A DNA stretch of 64,000 nt from Neoarius graeffei (Eukaryota; Chordata; Actinopteri; Siluriformes; Ariidae). The notes beneath the pieces are model-generated. The model worked only from the letters and a program-made list of their open reading frames with translations, was not told the origin of the DNA and made no database searches. The stretch's first letter is position 1; every line of letters begins with the position of its first letter. Made by a program: the position numbers and the translations under genes. The stretch lies in assembly GCF_027579695.1 (NCBI RefSeq), contig NC_083577.1:56140283-56204282 (forward strand), written 5' to 3'. Of this stretch, positions 45,302 through 54,485 are shown one piece after another.

Positions 45302-45955
45302 AAATATACACTCAAACAAAACAGCAGTAAAGGAGGAGAGGGGCGACAGCCCGAGGAAAGCCCCCACAGGAGCGCACAGCATTTGCAACATAGGCTACCC
45401 AACTCAGTACAAGAACAAAGCACTTACAGTGTGTGCAGTAGGCTTCATGCGCATTGTTCTGCACCTCTCGGAGGAAGGGGTAGGTGCCCTGTAAATCTTT
45501 GGAAAAGGTACATTTTCTTTTTGGCATAATTGCTGCGGCATTACTGCTGCTAGCTGCTAGACAAAGAACATTCGTGCCAGTTAATGTTTATTTTATTGTT
45601 GCATGGCAACACGTTCTGTTGTCGAATAATGTGGCTAAATAAACACCCATGCCACAGGGCCAGGGGGCAGTAACCAGGAAAGTTTGCGATTCCTGTCAAT
45701 TCATCAAAATAGTAAATGCAGACATTTCTCCGCTAATGATTCCCACGCTGCTCAGTCGCAAACGTCGCGAGTGGCGACAACCGGGACATATCCGTGTCCC
45801 GACAGACTTTTGTCGGGGCTCGGGACACACAACCCCAAATCGGGACTTTCCCGGTAAAACCGGGACGTCTGGTCACCCTACCTCACCAGCCACTGGGCTG
45901 AAACCCAGGACCTTCTTGCTGTGAGGCAACAGTGCTAACCACTACACCACTGTGA

Positions 45956-46986
45956 TTCACACTCATTCAGAATCAATTTAGAGTCACTAATTCACCTACC
46001 AGTGTGTTTTGGGAAGGTGGGAGAATCTGATTTTCTGGCCAAAAATTTCAAATTACCCTAGTGAGCATTCACCAGGGGCCATTTGACTGACCTTTCCTGA
46101 CCTTTATGGCATGTTTTGTCTCAGCATCTCTGCCACTGCCACATTAACATATTACTTGCTGTTTTGTAATGCAGGCTGAGTCGTGGCTGTCCTCTGAGTT
46201 TGTCGGTCCTGGCCTGATGTCTCCACGACTGTTACTGTCAGCACGTTTGTAGTTCACTCACGCTCCACACTTCCACATTTTTCCATGCTCTCTGGGGACT
46301 CTGATCTCTGAACCTCCTTTCCTCCACCCCTTTCCCCCTCCTCTCCCCATGGTCACACCTGCTGTTTCCTTGGTAACCAAGCAGGTGCTCCCCTGGTGTG
46401 GCTGGTTTGTCTCCCTTGACATTCTGCTCTGCTGTTCAATGCCAGCCTAAAAAACTGTGTACTGTCACTAAAGAGCCAGTTTCTGCCCATTAGTACTACC
46501 ATACACCATTAACATACTGGGACAAAGTGAGAGCTAAAGTCACCTTTCTTAAATGTGCACAGTAATGCAGCAGCAGATGTTTTTTGATATGAAATTCAAA
46601 ATAATGGTTCATTTTAATTAACGGCAGCCACAGTACATCACATTTTATGTTACTTGTGTTTACCAGATGAAAAACTCATCCCTCCCCTCCCTTTTTTTTG
46701 CGAGATTGTGTGGACTGCCTGTTTTGCTAGGTTGCTATGACAGGTCCCAGGAACATGGTCAGTAATCAGGTGCTAATTCAGCAGGGCCTTTGGTGAGAGC
46801 CAGAGGGAGAAGAGAGCACAAAAACAACTTCAGTGCTTCATGTGCTTGCACAACGTCATGTGCAAAATATTTGATCCAAAGACGCTAAAGGAAATTCCAT
46901 GTTCAAATGTACCTGACTGTTAATGTCTCAAAATACAGATAATTCAAGTAAGATAAAAACAATAATTATTAATTACTGCACATATA
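45956..46986. other. No gene; one SINE scrap
   Basis: 45956-46026 (AATCAATTTAGAGTCACTAA, TTCACCTACCAGTGTGTTTT) is a minus-strand scrap of the older SINE. The rest is unique sequence. Confidence 0.5.
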
Positions 46987-47527
46987 CAATTGCCGGTCAC
47001 TTTATTAGGAACTTGTTGTTGATCCTAAGATTCCTGTTCTTGGCTGGCAGGACTGGAACCCAATGTGGTCTTCTGCTGTCGCATGCTGAGATGCTTTTCT
47101 GGTCACCATGGTTGTAAAGAGTTGCTATGAGTTACTATATCCTTCCTGGCAGCTAGAACCAATCTGGCCATTTTTCTCTGACCTCTCTTATCAACAAGGT
47201 GTTTCCACCCACAGAACTTTTACTCATTCAGTGTTTTTTCACACCATTTTGTGTGAACTTTAGAGATTGTTGTGTGTGAAAACCCCAGGAGGTCAGCAGT
47301 TTCCAAAATACTCAAACCAGTCCATCTGGCACCAACACCCATGCCACAGTGAAAGTCACAGAGATCACAATTTTCCCATTCTGATGTCTGAAGTGAACAT
47401 TAACTGAAGCTCTTGATTTGTATCTGCATGATTTTATGTATTGTACTGCTGTCAAGAGATTGGCTGATTAGATAACTGCATAAAACAGAAGGTGGATGGG
47501 TGTACCTAATAAATTGGCCGGTGAGTG
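46987..47527. mobile_element. 541-bp TA-target MITE
   Basis: CAATTGCCGGTCACTTTATTAGG and CCTAATAAATTGGCCGGTGAGTG are inverted termini with TA outside each (46985-46986 and 47528-47529). The interior (for example AAAACCCCAGGAGGTCAGCA and CAGTCCATCTGGCACC) matches a widespread fish repeat that I recognise but cannot name with certainty. Non-coding. Confidence 0.8.
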
Positions 47528-47825
47528 TATATTTTAATAATGTGTTATTCTGTGGGCAGCATGGTGGTGTAGTGGTTAGCACTGTCACCTCACAGCAAGA
47601 AGGTCCGGGTTCGAGCCCCGTGGCCGACGAGGGCCTTTCTGTGCGGAGTTTGCATGTTCTTCCTATTAGGACTGGGACTGTTTTGGCCTCTAGAGGCCGC
47701 TGTTATTTCCTTTTCTTGTCATGTTTGTTTTGGCCTCTAGAGGCCGCCACTGTTCCTGTGTTTTGTGTTTGTGTTGATTACCTGTTTGTCTTCATTATCA
47801 TCACCTGTGTTCAATTTATTTTGTG

Positions 47826-47833
47826 TATAAATA
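47826..47833 (+). promoter_or_regulatory. LTR TATA box
   Basis: TATAAATA lies exactly 30 bp upstream of ACAGAGTCTTT (47856), the sequence expected to be the 5' end of the element's RNA. The same spacing occurs in the 3' LTR. Confidence 0.75.
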
Positions 47834-48175
47834 CTCCTCTATTTGTTCCCTCGTCACAGAGTCTTTATGCTATGCTGTCTAGTGCTAGTTTCCTCTGTCC
47901 CATGTACCTTGCCTGTGCCCTTGTGTTTTTGATATTTTTTGCTTTCTTTGAACTTTGTACTTTTGGATCTTCTGAGCGTTTTGCATTTTTGCCTTTTCCT
48001 TTTTTTTGGACTTTGAATTGTTGGATTTTTTATTTTTCCCTTTGTCTTCTCAGCATTGGATTATACTTTTTGGTTTTTTGCCCTGAATTGTATATAGTGT
48101 ATATAGTGTAAATAAACTGGTTTTTTTTATACTCTACTTTCGCCTCACGCCTCTGCGCTTGAGTCATTCCCCTGG

Positions 48176-48228
48176 TGGCCTAGTGGGGGTTTGCTGGATC
48201 ACTACACCAGCGACCCGGGTTCGATTCC
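48176..48228 (+). promoter_or_regulatory. tRNA-like pol III A and B boxes within the LTR
   Basis: TGGCCTAGTGG (48176-48186) matches an A box, and GGTTCGATTCC (48218-48228) is a perfect B box with a 31-bp spacer. Between them GCTGG...CCAGC can form an anticodon-like stem. In the 3' LTR the B box reads GGTTTGATTCC (53062-53072), one CpG change. Confidence 0.6.
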
Positions 48229-48245
48229 CAGCAAAACTATAACAG

Positions 48246-48256
48246 AAAGACTCCGT
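48246..48256 (+). other. Self-priming primer-binding site
   Basis: AAAGACTCCGT begins one base after the 5' LTR. It is the exact reverse complement of ACGGAGTCTTT at 52697-52707 in the 3' LTR (one mismatch to the 5' LTR copy at 47856-47866). No tRNA 3'-end complement (TGG...) is present. Known Tf1 and sushi elements prime reverse transcription with the 5' end of their own RNA. It ends two bases before the gag ATG. Confidence 0.75.
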
Positions 48257-48257
48257 C

Positions 48258-49207
48258 ATGACCGACTCAGCAGAGGCTGCTTCAACTGTCTACCCGGCTA
48301 ACCTTCAGGGAATTATGGCAGCTCCGACACGCTTCGGAGCGACCATGGACGCTCATGGACGAACGCTTGCAAGCCAACGTGAGGCCCTTGCTTGCCACGA
48401 GGTACTGCTTCAGCAAATTGGGAAAACCCTGGCACAGCTGACTCCTCGGCCTGCATCTCCTGATCCGGCTCCCGCTCCAGTGCCTCCCGCCAAGCTGTCT
48501 CCTTCACCTCGCGAACCCAGCCTTCCTGCACCACAGAGGTATGACGGCAAGCACGGTGAGTGCCGGGAGTTCCTTACCCAGTGCCAACTCACCTTTGAGC
48601 TCCAGCCTACCACCTACACTACGGATCGCCACAAGATTGCCTTTGTGATAACCTTGTTAGCTGGTAAGGCACGAGCTTGGGCAACAGCTATCTGGCAGAG
48701 ATGGTTTTACAGAAGAGATGCTTCGGGTCTTTGATCAGGCGGACATCAGTACAGACGCAGCCAGAAAGCTCATGTCCATCCGGCAAGGACTACACCATAT
48801 CATTCTGGATGCTCGCAGCAGTCAGCGGATGGAACGAGGCTGCCCTGGTTTCAGCCTTTCACCATGGTTTGTCTGACCCCATCAAAGACGGCCTGGCCTC
48901 TATCGGATGCCCAAGTGACCTCGAAACTCTGATCTCACATGCTATTCGTCTTGACAACAGGATTAGAGAACGCCGCCAAGTCCTGAGCCTCCCCGGCCTC
49001 ACTGCCTCAACATGGAGCCCGTCTACCCCCTCCAGTGACTGTCCAGAGCCCATGCAAGTGGGTCGTACTCGTCTCTCCGCATCTGAGAGGGAGCGCAGAA
49101 GGAGGGACAAGTGCTGCATCTACTGTGGCAAGCCTGGTCATTTCCGAGCATCATGTCCCGAGCTCTCAGGAAAAGGACCGCCCCGTCCAGCCGAGGGAGG
49201 GTTGTGA
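48258..49207 (+). pseudogene. Gypsy gag, frameshifted
   Basis: ATG at 48258 follows the primer-binding site. The protein shows a Pro-rich stretch (about residues 55-95), then RYDGKHGECREFLTQC and ITLLAGKARAWATA of the retrotransposon gag capsid domain. It then stops at 48732-48734. Homology continues in the next frame from about 48694 (GFTEEMLRVFDQ...) and in a third frame from about 48790 (ISFWMLAAVSGWNEAAL...FHHGLSDPIKDGL). The end has a CCHC zinc knuckle [14 protein letters not shown] (near 49115-49156) for RNA packaging and a stop at 49205-49207. Two indels therefore break gag. The last part overlaps pol by about 97 bp in a -1 relation. Confidence 0.88.
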
Positions 49208-52200
49208 CAGGGCCTACCCTCTCTCCCGAACTCCCTGGCCAAGGAGTCTACATCCCGGTCTCCATCTCCTGGGGTGAGTCTGTCCACTCTTGTCAAGCCT
49301 TGGTAGACTCCGGGGCGGCTGGAAACTTTATGGATGTTCACTTTGCCCAAAGTATCAATGTCCCAACTGCTCCTCTTGAAATCCTGCTGTCTGTGTCTGC
49401 CCTCGATGGCCAAGCTTTAGGTGACGGAAGAGTCACCCAAGTTACTTCTCCAGTCTTTCTCCAGTCTCAAGCTCAAAAAGAAGAAATATCCCTGCACCTT
49501 ATTCACTCACCAGAGTTTCCGGTGATTCTAGGCCTTCCTTGGCTTACCCGCCAAAACCCTCGTATAGACTGGGTAACAAGCCAGGTTGTGGAATGGGGTC
49601 CTGCATGCCATGCCTCTTGTCTGCTCTCTAGCTCTCCTGTGTCTTCTGCCAAGCCTCCTGATCTCACCGAGTTATCTCAAGTTCCCACAGAGTACTGGGA
49701 CCTCAAAGAAGTCTTTAGCAAAAGCAGGGCCACCATTCTTCCTCTGCACCGTGCCTACGACTGTGCCATCGACTTGCTCCCTGGGACTACCCCTCCTCGG
49801 GGCAGACTGTTCTCCCTCTCTCAGCCAGAACACAAGGCCATGGAGGAATACCTCAAGGATGCCCTGGTCTCTGGGTTCATTCGACCTTCCACCTCACCTG
49901 CTGGTGCCGGCTTCTTCTTTGTCAGCAAGAAGGATAGGGGGCTCCGACCATGTATTGACTACAGGGGCCTGAACAAGATCACTGTGCGCAACCGATATCC
50001 CCTTCCGCTGATGTCCACAGCATTCGACCTGCTCCAAGGCGCCACCGTCTTCACCAAGTTGGACCTGCGGAACGCATACTACCTCATCCGTATCCGACAG
50101 GGAGACAAGTGGAAGACTGCCTTTAACACCCCGTCAGGGCACTACGAGTACCAGGTGATGCCCTTCGGACTCACCAACGCACCAGCTGTTTTTCAGGCCC
50201 TAATCAACGACGTCTTGAGGGACATGATTAACCAGTACGTTTTTGTCTACCTCGACGACATCTTGGTATTTTCCAAGACCTTGCAGGAGCACCGCCACCA
50301 TGTCCGCCAGGTTCTCCAGAGGCTGCTATGGAACAATGTGTTTGTGAAGGCCCAGAAATGCAAGTTTCATGTCCCCAAGGTCTCCTTCCTGGGATTTATT
50401 GTTCGGACGGGACAACTCCAAATGGACCCAGCCAAGACCCTGGCCATCTGGGACTGGCCCACTCCCAAGTCTGTCAAGGAGGTGCAGCGGTTCTTAGGAT
50501 TCGCTAACTTTTACCACAAGTTCGTCAGGAACTTCAGTTCCGTAGCAGCACCCATGTCAGATCTCACCAAAGGGACTGGTGGATCTTATGTCTGGTCTCC
50601 TCAGGCGGAAAAGGCGTTTAAAGATCTCAAGCACCGCTTCTGCATGGCACCCATTCTGGTCCTCCCGGACACCTCCCAACCATTCATCGTGGAGGTGGAT
50701 GCCTCGGACAGTGGTGTCGGCACGGTGCTCTCTCAATGTTCGGAAGGAAAGTTGCACCCCTGTGCATACTTCTCCCACCGCCTGAGCCCTGCGGAGTCCC
50801 GGTACGATGTGGGGGATCAAGAACTGCTAGCGGTCAAACTGGCCCTTGAGGAGTGGAGGCACTGGCTGGAGGGAGCGCAACATCCATTCCTGGTTTGGAC
50901 GGACCACAAGAACCTGGAGTACCTCCAGCAAGCCAAGAGACTGAACCCACGACAGGCTAGGTGGGCCCTGTTTTTCAGTCGTTTTGACTTCACCCTATCG
51001 TACCGCCCCAGCTCCAAGAACACCAAACCTGACGCACTGTCCAGGCTGTTCTCTGCCACTAACAGGGAGAGTGAAGTCGGGCCTATTATCCCTGTGTCCC
51101 GGATTGTGGCCCCTGTCCGCTGGGGTGTCGAGGAGGTCGTCCGACGAGCTCAACGCCAGGACCCCGGTCCTGGGATGGGGCCATCGAGCCTCTTGTACGT
51201 CCCTCGTCAAGCCCGGGCCAAGGTTCTCCAGTGGGGTCATTCATCCCCTCTCACCGCCCACCCGGGAGCTCGGAGGACCCTGGACTTCTTGAAAAGACGC
51301 TTCTGGTGGCCAAGCATGGAGAAGGAGGTGAGGTCATTCATCCTGTCCTGCGAAGTGTGCACCAGAAGCAAGAATCCATGACAGCATCCCCAGGGCCTCC
51401 TGCACCCTCTGCCTATTCCCCGGCGTCCCTGGTCTCATGTGGTGGTCAACTTTATCACGGGCCTTCCAGACTCACAAGGTAACACTGTCATTTTGGTAAT
51501 AGTTGACAGATTCTCTAAGGCCTGCCGCTTCATACCACTGTACAAACTCCCTTCTGCTCTTGAAACGGCCAAACTCATTTTCACTCATGTCTTCCGAGTC
51601 TTTGGTCTCCCGCAGGACATCATCTCAGACCAGGGGCCCCAGTTCTCCTCCCGAGTGTAGCGCAGGTTCTGCAAGCTTATCGGAGCCACTGCCAGCCTCT
51701 CCTCTGGGTTCCACCCCCAGTCCAATGGCCAGACGGAGAGGCTCAACCAGGACCTGGAAACCACCCTGCGAGGCTTGGCAATGGATAACCCGACTACATG
51801 GAGCACCTGGCTGCCATGGGCAGAGTATGCTCACAACACCCTGCAGTCATCGGCCACCAGGTTATCACCGTTCCAGTGCCAGTTCGGGTTCCAGCCACCT
51901 CTGTTTCCGGACCAGGAGGAGGATGCTGGGGTGCCCTCGGTCAATCAGTACGTGAGACGGTGTCGCAAGACCTGGAACAAGGTGAGGAGGACCCTCATCC
52001 AGACTTCCAGGTCCAACCAGATTCAGGCCAACCGCCATAGAAGGCCTGCCCACATTTTCCGCCCGGGGCAGCGGGTTTGGCTGTCCACCAAGGACCTTTC
52101 ACTGCGGGTGGAGAACTGCAAGCTTGCTCCTCGCTACATTGGCCCCTTCAAAGTTGTGCACAGGGTGAACCCTGTCTCCTACCGGGTCCAGTTACCACGA

Positions 52201-52506
52201 ACTCTTAGGATCAACCCTACATTCCATGTTTCCCTGTTGCGGCCCGTACTGTCGTCCACGTATGCCCCTGCCCCTAGGAATCCCCCGCCCCCCCGCATCT
52301 TCCAGGGTCAGACTGTGTTCACTGTGCGCCGTCTGCTGGACTCCCGCCGGGTCCGTGGCGGGCTTCAGTATCTGGTGGACTGGGAGGGCTATGGTCCTGA
52401 GGAATGCTGTTGGGTCCCCGCCCAGGACATTTTAGATAAGGAACTTTGTCGGGACTTCCATTCGGCCCATCCGGATCGCCCTGGGAATGTCAGGAGACGC
52501 TCCTAG
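49111..52506 (+). pseudogene. Gypsy pol: protease-RT-RNase H-integrase-chromodomain, with stops
   Basis: Residues are counted from 49111. The retropepsin motif is [10 protein letters not shown] (D66). Reverse transcriptase has [26 protein letters not shown] and the catalytic YLDD at 380-383. RNase H has VEVDASD (D530) and [10 protein letters not shown]. The integrase zinc finger is H710/H717/C747/C750. A TGA stop (51379-51381) interrupts it. The integrase core follows in the same frame: its first catalytic Asp position is Asn (AAC, 51448-51450), the second Asp is at 51628 and Glu at 51736, 36 codons later (DD35E). A TAG stop lies between them (51658-51660). A GPY/F module (GPFKVVHRVNPVSYRV) and a chromodomain (YLVDWEGYGPEECCWVPAQD), which in chromoviruses directs integration, finish the protein at TAG 52504. 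It cannot be active. Confidence 0.93.
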
Positions 52507-53088
52507 AGGGGGCCGGGACTGTTTTGGCCTCTAGAGGCCGCTGTTATTTCCTTTTCTTGTCATGTTTGTTTTGGCCTCTAGAGGCCGCCACTGTTCCTGT
52601 GTTTTGTGTTTGTGTTGATTACCTGTTTGTCTTCATTATCGTCACCTGTGTTCAATTTATTTTGTGTATAAATACTCCTCTGTTTGTTCCCTCGTCACGG
52701 AGTCTTTATGCTATGCTGTCTAGTGCTAGTTTCCTCTGTCCCATGTACCTTGCCTGTGCCCTTGTGTTTTTGATATTTTTTGCTTTCTTTGAACTTTGTA
52801 CTTTTGGATCTTCTGAGCGTTTTGCATTTTTGCCTTTTCCTTTTTTTTGGACTTTGAATTGTTGGATTTTTTATTTTCCCTTTGTCTTCTCAGCGTTGGA
52901 TTATACTTTTCTTTTGTTTTTTTGCCCTGGATTGTATATAGTGTATATAGTGTAAATAAACTGTTTTTTTTAATACTCTACTTTCGCCTCACACCTCTGC
53001 ACTTGAGTCATTCCCCTGGTGGCCTAGTGGGGGTTTGCTGGATCACTACACCAGCGACCTGGGTTTGATTCCCAGCAAAACCCTAACA
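52505..53088 (+). repeat. Gypsy 3' LTR
   Basis: The polypurine stretch AGAGGGGG (52505-52512) overlaps the pol stop. LTR identity with the 5' copy is clear from GGGACTGTTTTGG (52515) to CCCTAACA (53088). AATAAA is at 52955-52960 and the RNA-start sequence ACGGAGTCTTT at 52697. The first ~10 bp of the 5' LTR are not matched here. Confidence 0.92.
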
Positions 53089-53190
53089 CTTCCCGTGTCC
53101 GCGTGGGTTTGCTCCGGTTTCCCCCACAGTCCAAAGACATGCAGGTTAAGTTAACTGGTGACTCTAAATTGATCGTAGGTGTGAATGTGA

Positions 53191-54315
53191 GGTGGTGTTT
53201 ACATTAGACCGTATCAGTGGATCATCAGATTAACGTTTTTAAAACGATTCGTGTGCACACAGCAACACCAACACACGATTCGTGTGCACACAGCAACGCC
53301 AATACACAGATACGTTAATCACATGACTAATTAGATGGCACATCACATGATCCCAGTGCATATCGGGCATGCGCAAGTCACTCACCACTTGCAAGCGGAA
53401 GGATGGCAAGCGAACACCTTCTCCAGCAGATAAACACACCTGGCTGTGATGTTCATGTTCTCACTGAGTTTAAACACCTGAAGGAGGTAAATAAGTTCAT
53501 CTCATCTCATTATCTCTAGCCGCTTTATCCTTCTACAGGGTCGCAGGCAAGCTGGAGCCTATCCCAGCTGACTACGGGCGAAAGGCGGGGTACACCCTGG
53601 ACAAGTCGCCAGGTCATCACAGGGCTGACACATAGACACAGACAACCATTCACACTCACATTCACACCTACGGTCAATTTAGAGTCACCAGTTAACCTAA
53701 CCTGCATGTCTTTGGACTGTGGGGGAAACCGGAGCCCCGGAGGAAACCCACGCGGACACGGGGAGAACATGCAAACTCCACACAGAAAGGCCCTCGCCGG
53801 CCCCGGGGCTTGAACCCAGGACCTTCTTGCTGTGAGGCGACAGCGCTAACCACTACACCACCGTGCCGCCCAGGTAAATAAGTTGAAATGTGTAAATAAA
53901 CCTCAGTGCGGCTCAGCGCTTCCTCCTGCGCTCCAAATCACTCCGCCCTGAACAGCGAGTGCCCTCTGGAGGGTGCACACTCCAGCCCTGCGCAGCTCAC
54001 AGAGCGTGCGAGTGAAGCGCACGAGCAGTGATTCGGGACTGAGCCGCTGTGTGTGTGATCCCAACGCCAGCGAATCAGGAAGGTGGATGTCACAGTGACG
54101 TTGTCCAATGACGACGTCAGCTAGAGCTCAGCACAGCGTTTCCACGTTCCTCAATGTTTACACAGCACCGGATCAGATACGAACTGGGTTGAATACGTGG
54201 GCCCTGGTGGATTCAAGTTGTTCCGCCTGTGGAGTCGTTTCCCGGCGTTTTAATGTGAACGGACAGTGCATCCGCGATGAAAACGAGACGGATACGGTCT
54301 AATGTAAACACCACC
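53191..54315. mobile_element. 1.1-kb terminal-inverted-repeat element, 3-bp target duplication
   Basis: GGTGGTGTTTACATTAGACC and its exact complement end the element, with perfect pairing of about 25 bp. TGA flanks both sides (53188-53190 and 54316-54318), and removal restores the SINE text GTGAGTGTGAAT. A 31-bp unit (ACGATTCGTGTGCACACAGC...) is repeated twice at 53245-53306. The interior holds a SINE (53498-53871). No transposase was seen; the 64-codon frame at 54108 has no domain. Confidence 0.85.
53498..53871 (-). mobile_element. tRNA-derived SINE, full length, with target duplication
   Basis: AGGTAAATAAGTT is duplicated at 53485-53497 and 53872-53884. Full minus-strand SINE from CATCTCATCTCATTATC to GTGCCGCCC. 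It is inserted in the element at 53191-54315, and so is the youngest layer in that branch. Confidence 0.95.
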
Positions 54316-54485
54316 TGAGTGTGAATTGTTGTCTGTGTCTATGTGTCAGCCCTGTGATGACCTGGCGACTTGTCCAGGGTGTACCCCACCTTTCGCCCGT
54401 AGTCAGCTGGGATAGGTTCCAGCTTGCCTGCGACCCTGTAGAACAGGATAAAGCGGCTAGAGATAATGAGATGAGTGTTATTCTG

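Larger units (their letters stand above)
44119..45880. mobile_element. hAT-like element containing a further MITE
   Basis: TAGGGTGACCAGATTTCCC and GACGTCTGGTCACCCTA are inverted termini. The subterminal text also pairs (ACCGGGACA with CCGGTAAAACCGGGACG). The flanking 8-mers TCTCACCA (44111-44118) and CCTCACCA (45881-45888) match at seven positions, as expected for a hAT duplication with one later mutation. Part of the interior is the MITE at 44708-45301. No hAT transposase was recognised. Confidence 0.8.
43810..45955 (-). mobile_element. tRNA-derived SINE split by a hAT element
   Basis: The tail side (43810-44110, starting with CATCCATCC repeats) and the head side (45889-45955, ending ACCACTACACCACTGTG) belong to one minus-strand SINE. 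They are separated by the element at 44119-45880. Confidence 0.85.
47664..48244 (+). repeat. Gypsy 5' LTR (581 bp)
   Basis: Starts TATTAGGACTGGG (an apparent decay of TGTTAGG, the complement of the terminal CCTAACA) and ends CTATAACA. It contains two GGCCTCTAGAGGCC palindromes in U3, a TATA box, a predicted start at 47856, AATAAA at 48111-48116 and tRNA-like boxes near the 3' end. Confidence 0.93.
47664..53088 (+). mobile_element. Gypsy LTR retrotransposon, chromovirus of Tf1/sushi type, inactive
   Basis: Complete structure: 5' LTR 47664-48244, primer-binding site 48246-48256, gag 48258-49207, pol 49111-52506, 3' LTR about 52505-53088. A 5-bp duplication CTTCC (47659-47663 and 53089-53093) is typical of Gypsy integration. 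Domain order protease, RT, RNase H, integrase and a C-terminal chromodomain places it among chromoviruses. The self-complementary primer site points to the Tf1/sushi group. The LTRs differ at roughly 15-20 positions or small indels in 580, many of them CpG to TpG/CpA. No env-like frame exists. Confidence 0.95.
47553..54474 (+). mobile_element. tRNA-derived SINE split by a Gypsy element and by a 1.1-kb element
   Basis: An 11-bp duplication GTGTTATTCTG (47542-47552 and 54475-54485) brackets one SINE now spread over 6.9 kb. SINE parts are 47553-47663, 53089-53190 and 54316-54474. Insertions are the Gypsy element (47664-53088) and the terminal-inverted-repeat element (53191-54315). Confidence 0.93.

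Noticed and set aside
47500..48111. 203-codon plus-strand open frame, repeated in similar form at 52446-52955
   Set aside because: It runs through a SINE and the Gypsy LTR; hydrophobic residues come from T-rich LTR sequence. Its reappearance simply reflects the two LTRs.
48166..48236. True tRNA gene in the Gypsy LTR
   Set aside because: A and B boxes and one stem are present, but the acceptor stem does not pair and the anticodon loop is too long.
49138..49413. Minus-strand frames across the Gypsy gag-pol region (also 48313, 48859, 50557, 50817)
   Set aside because: Shadow frames of the GC-rich plus-strand coding sequence, without domains.
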